A stretch of 23,673 nucleotides of DNA from an uncultured Prosthecobacter sp. (GTDB lineage Bacteria > Verrucomicrobiota > Verrucomicrobiia > Verrucomicrobiales > Verrucomicrobiaceae): contig CALDGV010000771.1 of assembly GCA_937941745.1 (NCBI GenBank), positions 1 to 23,673 on the forward strand, given 5' to 3'. The translations under genes were made by a program, and so were the position numbers. This document shows, piece by piece, positions 15,336-23,039 of the stretch. Each line of letters begins with the position of its first letter. The stretch's first letter is position 1. Below the pieces are notes generated by a model that was not told the DNA's origin, did no database searches, and saw nothing but the letters and a program-made list of their open reading frames with translations.

Positions 15336-16205
15336 TCACAATCCTGTGCGGAGTTCCATGGGCGACTTTCCGCTCCAGGCCTTGAATGCCCGTGAAAAAT
15401 GAGCCGCCGACTTGTAGCCGAGCTCTGCCGCCACGGCTTTCACCTGGGCATCCGGCTGCCTGAGCTTGATGGTGGCCTGGCTCATCTTCAGGCGGGTCAG
15501 GCAGGCCAGGGGAGTTTCCATGTCATAGCGTTTGAAGAGCCTCGTCAGGTAGGCGGCGCTCACATGGCAGTGCTTGGCGGCTTGTTCGATGCTGCCCAGG
15601 ACGGGATAGTTCCTCAGCAGATGGCCCCGGCAGCGAAGATAAGTGGCATAAGCAGGATCAAACTTGGTGGCTGCATGCTGTTTTGAGTCGGCACACAGCG
15701 TCAGGGCATGCTCCAGGGCTGCGCCAGCGACCCTCTGCGCCATCCTGCCACCACGCAGGGCATGGTCGATGACCTCTTCCAGAAGTCCCGTCACCCTGCC
15801 TGCATCCATCACGCGGATCACCGTGCCAGCCTTGAGATCCAGTTCTTCCAGAAGGCTGGAGGCCCGGGTGCCATTCAGGTTGAAAAAGTATTTCACCATC
15901 GGTTCCGCACTGTCGCTTTCGATCATGTGCGGTGTTGTGGGGCCATAGAAAAATGCATGACCGGCACCCAGTTCGTGCTTCTGCCCTGCCAGCGTCACCC
16001 GGCCGGCTCCTCGTGCGACAAATTCAAAGGCGATGAAGGGAAATCGGCTGCGGTTGATGACAAAATCCGGCGCGCACCATTCACAACCTCCTGCCGCAAG
16101 GTCAAGCCCTCCCGACTTGGAGTCTTTTCCGTTGGCGGGCACATAGAAGCGCCGTGTCCGCAGCACCTGCTTGGAAAAGTAATCCGCTTCGTCCGTGACC
16201 TTCAT
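15336..16205 (-). CDS. AraC family transcriptional regulator
   Basis: A 289-residue regulator. The N-terminal half (about residues 40-160) has the beta-rich cupin layout of AraC ligand-sensing domains (RFPFIAFEFVARGAGRVTL, then HAFFYGPTTPH), which often bind sugars. The C-terminal 100 residues contain the two helix-turn-helix units: the first around SIEQAAKHCHVSAAYLTRLF and the second around VKAVAAELGYKSAAHFSRAF, ending SGKSPMELR. ATG at 16203-16205 is preferred; a TTG three codons upstream would add only Met-Lys-Ile. The stop is 45 bases before the DUF1549/DUF1553 start, on the same strand, so it may be co-transcribed with that gene and control carbohydrate use. The effector is unknown. Confidence 0.93.
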   Translation of the reverse strand: MKVTDEADYFSKQVLRTRRFYVPANGKDSKSGGLDLAAGGCEWCAPDFVINRSRFPFIAFEFVARGAGRVTLAGQKHELGAGHAFFYGPTTPHMIESDSAEPMVKYFFNLNGTRASSLLEELDLKAGTVIRVMDAGRVTGLLEEVIDHALRGGRMAQRVAGAALEHALTLCADSKQHAATKFDPAYATYLRCRGHLLRNYPVLGSIEQAAKHCHVSAAYLTRLFKRYDMETPLACLTRLKMSQATIKLRQPDAQVKAVAAELGYKSAAHFSRAFKAWSGKSPMELRTGL

Positions 16206-16263
16206 GATTTTCAAGCCTGCACATCAGTCCATGCTTGGTCAAGAATCGTCATGCATCAGGGCG

Positions 16264-17076
16264 TCACAAGGTGGCCTTTTTCACCCGGCCAAAATCTGTG
16301 CCTAAAAAGCGGCGCGCCATCAGCTCCGCCTGCTCGGAGAGGTCGGTGAGAAAGATGTCCAGCGTCGGCCTGGCCCTGCCATGGCGCAGCAGATGATGCT
16401 GCTCCAGCACGGTGCGTGTGTGGGCGGCGCAGGTGCTGGCGCTGTCCACCAGGCGCACTTTGCGGCCGAGCATCTTTTTCAGCACTGGCATCAGCAGCGG
16501 GTAGTGCGTGCAGCCCAGCATCAGCGTGTCGATGCCTTTATCGAGCAGCGGGTCCAGGTACTGTTTCAGCACCAGCTTCAGGGCTGGATGCTCGATCCAG
16601 CCCTCTTCCACGAAGGGAACCAGCAGCGGAGTCGCCTCGGCATGAATCTGGAGGCCTGGGCGGCGCATCGCCAGGGCATATTGGTAGGCGCTGCTGCGGA
16701 TCGTGCCTGCGGTGCCGATGATTCCCACCCGCTCGCAGCGTGCATCCGCCAGCGTGGCCTCCACGCCCGGCTCAATCACGCCGATCACGGGCACGCGGAA
16801 AGTCGCTTGCAGCAGCGGCAGGGCATGAGCCGTGGCCGTGTTGCAGGCCACGATCACCGCCTTCACCCCATGGCTGATCAGGAACTGCGTGTCCTCCACG
16901 GAGAAACGCCTGATGGTGTCCGGTGATTTGGAACCATAAGGCACCCGCGCGGTGTCTCCCAGGTAAACGATGGACTCATGCGGCAGCAGTTCACGCAGGG
17001 CGCGGACGACCGTGAGCCCACCGACACCTGAATCGAAGACGCCGAGAGGAGCCTGGGAAGGAGCAGAGGAAGCCAT
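16264..17076 (-). CDS. murI: Glutamate racemase
   Basis: A 270-residue cytoplasmic enzyme converting L-glutamate to D-glutamate for peptidoglycan. The two catalytic cysteines are Cys78 in VACNTATAHALP and Cys189 in LMLGCTHYPLL. The substrate pocket opens with GVFDSGVGGLTV (12-23, including Asp15-Ser16), and the TARVPYGSKS segment (42-51) is typical. The length matches the family. ATG at 17074-17076 is used; the N-terminal ten residues before the first strand are not conserved, but no better internal start exists. No Shine-Dalgarno sequence. It is divergent from the SPFH gene over 179 bases and precedes the AraC gene by 58 bases on the same strand. It implies a cell wall containing peptidoglycan. 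Confidence 0.97.
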   Translation of the reverse strand: MASSAPSQAPLGVFDSGVGGLTVVRALRELLPHESIVYLGDTARVPYGSKSPDTIRRFSVEDTQFLISHGVKAVIVACNTATAHALPLLQATFRVPVIGVIEPGVEATLADARCERVGIIGTAGTIRSSAYQYALAMRRPGLQIHAEATPLLVPFVEEGWIEHPALKLVLKQYLDPLLDKGIDTLMLGCTHYPLLMPVLKKMLGRKVRLVDSASTCAAHTRTVLEQHHLLRHGRARPTLDIFLTDLSEQAELMARRFLGTDFGRVKKATL

Positions 17077-17255
17077 GGAAACTCAGCACCAAACGGCGGC
17101 ACGGCATGGTGGGCAAGCGGGGATTCTTTGTGCCTGCATCAAGTTCCGCAGGCCCTTCCCCTTACAAAAGCAGAATCATCTTTTCATCGCATGGACCTGC
17201 GCCTAGCCTCCTGTCCACGCCTTCTTTTTAACCACCTCAACATCTCTTTACGACC
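17077..17255. promoter_or_regulatory. Divergent intergenic region, murI / SPFH gene
   Basis: This 179-base gap is the largest in the window and must hold the promoters of both murI and the SPFH gene. I see no convincing -35/-10 pair, no long inverted repeat and no coding frame with family similarity. The plus-strand leader just before the SPFH start is pyrimidine-rich. Confidence 0.4.
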
Positions 17256-18323
17256 ATGGGCCTGATGGATTACCTCAAAGGACAGTTCCTCGAAATCATT
17301 CAATGGCAGGATGATTCCCGCGACACCCTCGTCTGGCGTTTTCCCGATGAGGACAAGGAGATCAAGCGCGGCGCCCAGCTCATCGTCCGCGAATCGCAGG
17401 TCGCACAGTTTGTGTATCTCGGCCAGTTCGGCGACACCTTCGGTCCCGGCAAGCACGACCTCGTCACCGACAACATTCCCATCCTCTCCACCCTCAAAGG
17501 TTGGAAGTACGGCTTCGAGTCACCCTTCAAGGCCGACATCTACTACATCAACACCCGCCTCTTCACCGGCAACAAATGGGGCACCAGCAACCCCATCATG
17601 ATGCGTGACCAGGATTTCGGCATCGTGCGTGTCCGTGCCTTTGGCACCTTCGACTTCCGGATCACCGATCCCAAGCTCTTCCTGAAGGAGGTCAGCGGTT
17701 CCGACCATCATTTCCGCCTGGATGAATTTGCCGACACCATGCGCAGCCGCATTGTCAGCGTGTTCACCGATGCCCTGGCCACGGCCAAGGTTCCCGTGCT
17801 CGACCTCGCCACCCGGTATGGCGAGCTCGGCGATGCTCTGCTGCCCATCATCAACCCTCAGACCCAGGGCAAATACGGCATCGAGATCACCAGCTTCATC
17901 CTCGAAAACGCCTCCGTGCCGCCTGAAGTCGAGCAGGCCATCGACAAGCGCAGCAGCATGAGCGCCATCGGCAACCTCAACGACTACGTGAAGTTCCAGA
18001 TGGCCGAGGGACTTGCCAAGGGCGGGCCCAGCGCTGCCGGCAGTGCCGCAGAAATTGCCATGGGCTTTGGCATGGCCCAGCAGATGATGGCCCAGGGGGC
18101 CTTCAACATGGCTCCCGCCGCCGCCCAGCCCCCGCCTCTCCCCGGTGCTGCGGCGGCTGCTCCGGCCGTGGACATCCTGACTCCCGCCCAGGTGGCACAG
18201 ACCCTCGGCGTCACCGAGGCCGACGTCATCGCCAGCATCGAAGCAGGTGACTTGAAGGGCAAAAAGATCGGCAGCCAGTATCGCATCACCAAGGCTGCAC
18301 TGGACGAGTTCCTGGCGCACTGA
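17256..18323 (+). CDS. SPFH domain protein with C-terminal excisionase-type helix-turn-helix
   Basis: A 355-residue protein. Residues 1-250 belong to the YdjI-like, virion-core-like SPFH branch: MGLMDYLKGQFLEIIQW, then DTLVWRFPD, RGAQLIVRESQVAQFVY, GPGKHDLVTDNIPIL and IEITSFILENASVPPEVEQA. There is no N-terminal membrane helix. A Met/Gly/Ala-rich segment (251-285) and a Pro/Ala linker (286-304) lead to residues 306-355, which read as a small winged helix-turn-helix of the excisionase / MerR-like type: LTPAQVAQTLGVTEADVIAS, then GDLKGKKIGSQYRITKAALDEFL. SPFH proteins form oligomeric scaffolds at membranes; a DNA-binding-like tail is unexpected, and zinc ribbons are what I would expect at this position in the branch. 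The helix-turn-helix may instead bind protein. ATG 17256 gives the conserved N-terminus. The aldolase follows 106 bases later. Confidence 0.9.
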   Translation: MGLMDYLKGQFLEIIQWQDDSRDTLVWRFPDEDKEIKRGAQLIVRESQVAQFVYLGQFGDTFGPGKHDLVTDNIPILSTLKGWKYGFESPFKADIYYINTRLFTGNKWGTSNPIMMRDQDFGIVRVRAFGTFDFRITDPKLFLKEVSGSDHHFRLDEFADTMRSRIVSVFTDALATAKVPVLDLATRYGELGDALLPIINPQTQGKYGIEITSFILENASVPPEVEQAIDKRSSMSAIGNLNDYVKFQMAEGLAKGGPSAAGSAAEIAMGFGMAQQMMAQGAFNMAPAAAQPPPLPGAAAAAPAVDILTPAQVAQTLGVTEADVIASIEAGDLKGKKIGSQYRITKAALDEFLAH

Positions 18324-18352
18324 TTCCGGCATGGGTTCAGGTCATCTGCAGA

Positions 18353-18385
18353 GCGGGTTTTTGCCGGATTCCGGAAAAGACCCGC
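18353..18385 (+). other. Imperfect hairpin upstream of the aldolase gene
   Basis: Three nested paired blocks: GCGGGT (18353-18358) with ACCCGC (18380-18385), TTTT (18359-18362) with AAAA (18375-18378), and CCGG (18364-18367) with CCGG (18371-18374) around a three-base loop. One G bulges on each side. It lies 30 bases after the SPFH stop and 44 bases before the aldolase ATG. No uridine tract follows, so it may be a 3' end structure, a weak terminator, or part of a leader. Confidence 0.4.
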
Positions 18386-18429
18386 CGCTTGACCTACCCC
18401 GCATCCACCGCCACGGATCAGTCAGTTCT

Positions 18430-19221
18430 ATGACCCGCCAAGAAAACCTCGAAGCCTTCTTCCGCAACGGCCGCACCGTCATCCTGCCCATCGATCACGG
18501 CTGTGCCATCCCCGTGCCAGGCTTGAACCCTTTTGACCTCATGGACCGCGTGAGCCCCTATGTGGATGGCTATGTGGTGAACCTCGGAGTGGCCATGCGC
18601 GCCTCCGACTCCATGGCGGGGAAGGGGATCTGCCTCCGCACCGACACCTACAACACCCGCACCACCGGTGAGGGCGCTGGCACCATCAACGTCTATGGCA
18701 TTGAGGAGGCCGAGATGGTGGGCGCGAATGCCGTGATGAACATGCTCTATCCCGGCGGCGCCAACGAACGCATCAATTTCCAGGAGGTGGCCGACCTGAT
18801 CCGCACGAGTTTCGACCTCGACATCCCCACGATCATCGAGGCCCTCCCCGTGGGGCTGGGGCAGAGCGCTCATTACACCCTCGAAAACGTCTCTTTCGCG
18901 GCTCGTCTGGCGGCTGAAATGGGCGCCGATGTGGTGAAGGTGCCTTATCCCACCGACGCCAAGCCGGGGGATTTCCGCCGCATCACGGAGAGCTGCTTTG
19001 TGCCGGTCATCATCCTCGGCGGAGCCTCCATGAACGACGATGCCAGCCTGCTGAAGATGGTGGAGGACGCCATGGATGCCGGTGCCGCAGGCATCGCCAT
19101 CGGCCGCAACGTCTGGCAGCACAAAAACCCGGCCGCCATCGCCCGCAGCCTCGCCGCCATCGTGCATGAGGAGGCCTCCGCGCTGGAGGCCCTGGCGCTG
19201 CTGAAGGAACCCCTGCGCTAG
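18430..19221 (+). CDS. Class I aldolase of the DhnA / fructose-bisphosphate aldolase family
   Basis: A 263-residue TIM-barrel aldolase (COG1830-like). It would form a Schiff base with its substrate through Lys170 in ADVVKVPYP; Asp22 in ILPIDHG is the conserved phosphate-site or acid-base residue of the family. Other landmarks are [11 protein letters not shown] at about 47-57, [21 protein letters not shown], the phosphate-binding VIILGGAS (193-200) and [10 protein letters not shown] (221-230). Members act as archaeal-type fructose-1,6-bisphosphate aldolases, as 2-amino-3,7-dideoxy-threo-hept-6-ulosonate synthases, or as LsrF-like thiolases; the sequence alone does not decide, though sugar phosphate cleavage is likeliest. 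ATG 18430 was chosen because the family N-terminus starts there; the in-frame upstream stretch is unconserved and covers a hairpin. The gene is followed 28 bases later by the DUF1501 gene. Confidence 0.88.
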   Translation: MTRQENLEAFFRNGRTVILPIDHGCAIPVPGLNPFDLMDRVSPYVDGYVVNLGVAMRASDSMAGKGICLRTDTYNTRTTGEGAGTINVYGIEEAEMVGANAVMNMLYPGGANERINFQEVADLIRTSFDLDIPTIIEALPVGLGQSAHYTLENVSFAARLAAEMGADVVKVPYPTDAKPGDFRRITESCFVPVIILGGASMNDDASLLKMVEDAMDAGAAGIAIGRNVWQHKNPAAIARSLAAIVHEEASALEALALLKEPLR

Positions 19222-19249
19222 AAATCCCCGGAGCAGGTCGTTTCAGCGC

Positions 19250-20677
19250 ATGATGCGCCCGCCGAGCCCTGATTTCCTGCACCTGAACCGCCGAGAGTTC
19301 TTTCTTCGCTCCAGTGGAGCCCTGGGCAGTGCCGCCCTCGGCGGTTTGCTGGCCCGTGATCTTCCTGCCGGGGAGGCTGCGGCGGCTGCCCGGCCGCATT
19401 TCGCACCTCGTGCCAAAAATGTGATCTATCTTCACATGATCGGCGCGCCTTCGCAGCTCGATCTGTTCGATGACAAGCCCGTGCTCCGGAAGCACGACGG
19501 CCAGAAATGCCCGGAAGAGCTGCTCAAAGGCCGGCGCTTTGCCTTCATCGGCGGTGAAATGGCCCTCGCAGGCTCTTCCTACCAGTTTGGCAGGCATGGG
19601 CAGGGCGGGGCCGTCATGTCCGAGCTGCTTCCGCACCTCGCCACGGTGGCGGATGACATCTGCCTGCTCAAGGGCATGCATACCAACGAGATCAATCATG
19701 CCCCCGCGCAGATGTTCCTGCACACAGGCTTCGGCCAGGGCGGCCGCCCCAGCATGGGCTCCTGGGTCACCTACGGGCTGGGCACCGACAACCGCGACCT
19801 GCCGAGCTACGTCGTCCTCCTTTCCGGCCCGCCTGGCGGGGCGGGAACCTCCCTTTGGAGCACCGGCTTCCTGCCCAGCGTCTATCAGGGCGTGCAGTTC
19901 CGCAGCAGCGGCGATCCCGTGCTCTTCCTCAGCAATCCCGAAGGCCACAGCCGCAGCGACCGCCGCCAGGTCCTCGATGCGGTGAAGGCCCTCAACCAGC
20001 AGAACCTCGGCATCGTTGGTGATCCCGAGATCGCCACCCGCATCAGCCAGTATGAGATGGCCTTCCGCATGCAGGCCAGCGTGCCGGAGTTGATGGACAT
20101 CTCCAAGGAATCCGCCGCCACCCTGAAAATGTATGGTGCCGAGCCCGGCAAGGCCTCCTTTGCCAACAACTGCCTGCTCGCCCGCCGCCTCGTCGAGCGC
20201 GGTGTCCGCATGGTCCAGCTCTTCGACTCCGACTGGGACCACCACGGCGGACTCGACAAGCGCCTCCGTGCCAAGGCGCGTGATGTGGACCAGCCCATGG
20301 CCGCCCTGATCCGCGACCTCAAGGCACGCGGCCTGCTGGATGAAACCCTCGTCATCTGGGGCAGTGAATTTGGCCGCACGCCCCTCCGCCAGGGCATTGA
20401 TGGCAACGGTGCTAAGACCACCCCGGGCCGCGACCACCACAAGGACGCCTACACCATGTGGATGGCAGGCGGCGGCGTCAAAGGCGGCATCACCCATGGC
20501 CGGACCGATGAGCTCGGCTTCTCTCCCGTGGAGGGCGCTGTTCATACCCACGACCTCAACGCCACGGTCCTCCACCTGCTCGGTCTCGACCATGAGCGGC
20601 TCACCTTCCGTTACCAGGGCCGCGACTACCGCCTCACCGATGTGCATGGTGAGATCGTCACGCCCATCCTGGCCTGA
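19250..20677 (+). CDS. DUF1501 family protein with twin-arginine leader
   Basis: A 475-residue exported protein of the DUF1501 family, related in fold to sulfatases and alkaline phosphatases but with no established reaction. The N-terminus has a twin-arginine signal: [21 protein letters not shown], with Arg14-Arg15, then a hydrophobic stretch to about residue 40, suggesting export of a folded, perhaps cofactor-bearing protein. Family motifs follow: [90 protein letters not shown], and the C-terminal [20 protein letters not shown]. Length is normal. In this superphylum it is typically encoded beside a DUF1549/DUF1553 gene; here that gene lies about 4 kb away on the other strand. A second ATG directly follows the chosen one. 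Confidence 0.93.
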   Translation: MMRPPSPDFLHLNRREFFLRSSGALGSAALGGLLARDLPAGEAAAAARPHFAPRAKNVIYLHMIGAPSQLDLFDDKPVLRKHDGQKCPEELLKGRRFAFIGGEMALAGSSYQFGRHGQGGAVMSELLPHLATVADDICLLKGMHTNEINHAPAQMFLHTGFGQGGRPSMGSWVTYGLGTDNRDLPSYVVLLSGPPGGAGTSLWSTGFLPSVYQGVQFRSSGDPVLFLSNPEGHSRSDRRQVLDAVKALNQQNLGIVGDPEIATRISQYEMAFRMQASVPELMDISKESAATLKMYGAEPGKASFANNCLLARRLVERGVRMVQLFDSDWDHHGGLDKRLRAKARDVDQPMAALIRDLKARGLLDETLVIWGSEFGRTPLRQGIDGNGAKTTPGRDHHKDAYTMWMAGGGVKGGITHGRTDELGFSPVEGAVHTHDLNATVLHLLGLDHERLTFRYQGRDYRLTDVHGEIVTPILA

Positions 20678-20755
20678 ATCCAGCCTTCCCGCGCGGGCCA
20701 GAAGCCTGGAGAAAACAGGCTTCCCAAGCCGTTTCATCCATGCATGAATCTTCTC

Positions 20756-21082
20756 ATGACATGGTTTTACAACAACGACGGCGTCGCCGACGGCCCGCAC
20801 GATGAGCCGGCGATGCGCGCCTTCATCCAGCAGGGGCGCATCACCGCACGCACCCTGGTCTGGAAGGAGGGCCTGCCCCTCTGGCAGGAGGCACGCCAGC
20901 TCCAGGCAGCCTGGTGGGAGCCTGCGGAAAAGCCCGCTGCCAAAGGGCCTGCCGCCTCCTCCCCGGAAGCCGGCGGCACACCCGCCCGCCGTCTGGCCAC
21001 CCCCATGGCCCCCAGTGAAGCAGAAGCCCCCAAGCCCAAGGCGGGCTTCCTGAAGCGCCTTTTTGGCCGTAAGGACAAGTGA
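20756..21082 (+). CDS. GYF_2 domain protein with basic C-terminal helix
   Basis: A small protein of 108 residues. Residues 1-55 are a GYF_2 (DUF4339) domain: MTWFYNNDGVADGPHDEPAM, a helix ending at GRI, then TLVWKEGLPLWQEARQL. The domain is thought to bind proline-rich peptides or other proteins. The middle (about 56-92) is a Pro/Ala linker, and the end, KPKAGFLKRLFGRKDK, looks like a basic amphipathic helix that could attach to membrane or nucleic acid. I chose ATG 20756 because the GYF_2 domain begins right there; ATG 20744 would add Met-Asn-Leu-Leu. No ribosome binding site favours either. The stop is 9 bases before lutB, so the protein is very probably co-expressed with lutB and lutC. A role in that pathway is unproven. 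Confidence 0.83.
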   Translation: MTWFYNNDGVADGPHDEPAMRAFIQQGRITARTLVWKEGLPLWQEARQLQAAWWEPAEKPAAKGPAASSPEAGGTPARRLATPMAPSEAEAPKPKAGFLKRLFGRKDK

Positions 21083-21091
21083 GAACTCGTC

Positions 21092-22447
21092 ATGTCCCAC
21101 GCTGCCAACGCCCACGCCTTTCTTCGTGACCCCGCCCGCGCTGCCTGGCACGACCAGACCCTCTGGATGGTCCGTGCCAAGCGCGACCGCCAGGCCGCCC
21201 AGGTGCCCGACTGGGAGGCCCTCCGCGAGGCTGCCTCCCAGATCAAGGAGCACACCCTCTCCCGCCTCGCCGAATACCTCGAAGAGTTCGAAGCCCGCGC
21301 CCAGGCCAACGGCATCCACGTCCACTGGGCCGCCGATGGCGACGAGCACAACCAGATCGTCCACAGCATCCTCGCCCATCACGGCGCCCGGAAGCTCGTG
21401 AAGAGCAAATCCATGCTCACCGAGGAATGCCACCTCAACCAGCACCTCCAGTCCCACGGCATCGAAGTCATTGATACCGACCTCGGTGAACGCATCGTCC
21501 AGCTTCAGGAAAAGCCGCCGAGCCACATCGTCATGCCGGCCATTCACCTGAAGCGCGCCGAAGTCGGCGAGGTCTTCCATGAGCATCTCGGCACCCCCAG
21601 GGGGCTGGATGATGCCCAGCAGCTCACCGAGGCCGCCCGCCAGCACCTCCGCCAGCACTTCCTCACCGCCGATGCCGCCCTCACAGGCGTGAACTTTGCC
21701 ATCGCCGAGACCGGCGGCTTCGTCGTCTGCACCAACGAAGGCAACGCCGACATGGGGGCCCACCTCGCCCCCGTTCACATCGCCTGCATGGGCATTGAAA
21801 AGCTCATCCCCAGGCAGGAGCACCTCGGCGTCTTCCTCCGCCTGCTCGCCCGCAGCGCCACCGGCCAGCCCAGCACCGTCTTCAGCTCCCACTTCCTCAA
21901 GCCCCGCCCCGGCCAGGAGATGCACGTGGTGCTGGTGGACAATGGCCGCAGCCGCCAGCTCGGACGCAGCGACTACCGCAAAAGCCTCGCCTGCATCCGC
22001 TGCGCCGCCTGCTTCAACACCTGCCCCGTCTATCGCCGCAGCGGCGGCTACAGCTACAGCTACTTCATCGCAGGCCCCATCGGCAGCATCCTCGCCCCCA
22101 ATGTTGACAAGGCCGCGCATGGCGACATGCCCTTTGCCTCCACCCTCTGCGGATCCTGCAGCGCCGTCTGCCCGGTGAAGATCGACATCCATGCCCAGCT
22201 CCTCAAATGGCGGCAGGAGATCACCGCCGCAGGTCATGCCCCCTGGTGGAAGACCCTCGCCATGCACCTGACCAGCTTCATCCTCCGCCGCCCGGCCCTC
22301 TACCGCCTCTCCGGCCGCCTCGCCCGCCCCTTCCTGCCCCTGGCCAACCTCCTGAAGCTCGACCCCTGGACCCAGGCCCGCGATCTGCCCCCGCCACCGC
22401 CACAGACCTTCCGCCAGTGGCTCGCCAGTGAAAAGAAATCCTCATGA
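21092..22447 (+). CDS. lutB: LutB/LldF-type lactate utilisation iron-sulfur protein
   Basis: A 451-residue cytoplasmic iron-sulfur protein of the LutB (LldF) family, part of the LutABC complex that oxidises L-lactate to pyruvate. An LUD domain covers about residues 60-290 (VKSKSMLTEECHLNQ, VIDTDLGERIVQ, AETGGFVVCTNEGNAD). The ferredoxin part has Cys301, Cys304, Cys307 and Cys311 in CIRCAACFNTCPVY, and Cys353, Cys356 and Cys360 in CGSCSAVCPVKID; a fourth ligand for the second cluster would be Cys311-adjacent or supplied by swapping, as usual in this family. The C-terminal helical region ends FRQWLASEKKSS. ATG 21092 starts 9 bases after the GYF_2 stop; the stop overlaps the lutC start by four bases (ATGA). 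No lutA (CCG-domain subunit) is adjacent. Length is close to the usual 460-480 residues. Confidence 0.95.
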   Translation: MSHAANAHAFLRDPARAAWHDQTLWMVRAKRDRQAAQVPDWEALREAASQIKEHTLSRLAEYLEEFEARAQANGIHVHWAADGDEHNQIVHSILAHHGARKLVKSKSMLTEECHLNQHLQSHGIEVIDTDLGERIVQLQEKPPSHIVMPAIHLKRAEVGEVFHEHLGTPRGLDDAQQLTEAARQHLRQHFLTADAALTGVNFAIAETGGFVVCTNEGNADMGAHLAPVHIACMGIEKLIPRQEHLGVFLRLLARSATGQPSTVFSSHFLKPRPGQEMHVVLVDNGRSRQLGRSDYRKSLACIRCAACFNTCPVYRRSGGYSYSYFIAGPIGSILAPNVDKAAHGDMPFASTLCGSCSAVCPVKIDIHAQLLKWRQEITAAGHAPWWKTLAMHLTSFILRRPALYRLSGRLARPFLPLANLLKLDPWTQARDLPPPPPQTFRQWLASEKKSS

Positions 22448-23034
22448 GCAGCCGCACCGCCATCCTGCACGCCGTTCGCAGCGCCCAGCCGGCAGCCCGC
22501 CCCATCCCCTCCCTCGCCACCCTCGGCGTCGGCGGTCAGATGGAAGGCGGCCTCGCCCGCCTCATCGCCACGCTCGACTTCATCGGCGCCCGCGTCATCC
22601 GCGCCTCCAGCCTCACCGATGCCGCCACCTGGCTGCGGGAAAACCTCCCCGCCCAGGCCCGCATCGCCTCCACCGTGCCGGCCATCCCTGGCTGTCTCGA
22701 CCTGTCAGCCGTCATCGATCCTCATCAGCTGGAGGGCGTCCACACCGCCGTCTTTCCCGCCCGCTTCGCCGTCTGTGAAAACGGCGCAGTCTGGGTGGAT
22801 GAGGCCGATCTCGGCCACCGGGTCCTCCCGATGATCGCCGAGCACCTCTTCATCGTCCTGCACGCCGCCGATCTCGTCAGCGACATGCACGCCGCCTACG
22901 ACCGCCTCGGCCCCATCAGCGGCGGCTTCGGCCTCTTCCTCGCCGGCCCCTCCAAGACTGCCGACATCGAGCAGTGCCTCGTCATCGGCGCCCATGGCGC
23001 CCGCGGCGCCACCGTCTTCATCTGGGGGGATTGA
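22444..23034 (+). CDS. lutC: LutC/YkgG-type lactate utilisation protein
   Basis: A 196-residue single LUD-domain protein, the LutC partner of LutB. The family ending is unmistakable: FLAGPSKTADIEQ, then VIGAHGARGA, followed by a short C-terminal strand. The central part has VPAIPGCLDL and AVCENGAVWVDEADLG, matching the LutC and LldG pattern of an ENG/ETGT-like loop. The N-terminus begins MSSRTAILHAVRSA, a helix typical of the family. The gene overlaps lutB by four bases, so translation is probably coupled. It would act in the cytoplasm with LutB in lactate oxidation. The stop lies 5 bases from that of the convergent membrane protein gene. Confidence 0.95.
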   Translation: MSSRTAILHAVRSAQPAARPIPSLATLGVGGQMEGGLARLIATLDFIGARVIRASSLTDAATWLRENLPAQARIASTVPAIPGCLDLSAVIDPHQLEGVHTAVFPARFAVCENGAVWVDEADLGHRVLPMIAEHLFIVLHAADLVSDMHAAYDRLGPISGGFGLFLAGPSKTADIEQCLVIGAHGARGATVFIWGD

Positions 23035-23039
23035 GCCCC

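Noticed and set aside
19010..22267. A minus-strand frame open for about 1085 codons.
   Set aside because: It runs antisense to four well-supported genes (aldolase, DUF1501, GYF_2, lutB), is dominated by Gly, Ala, Val and Glu in low-complexity runs, and shows no domain. It is a by-product of GC-rich codon use.
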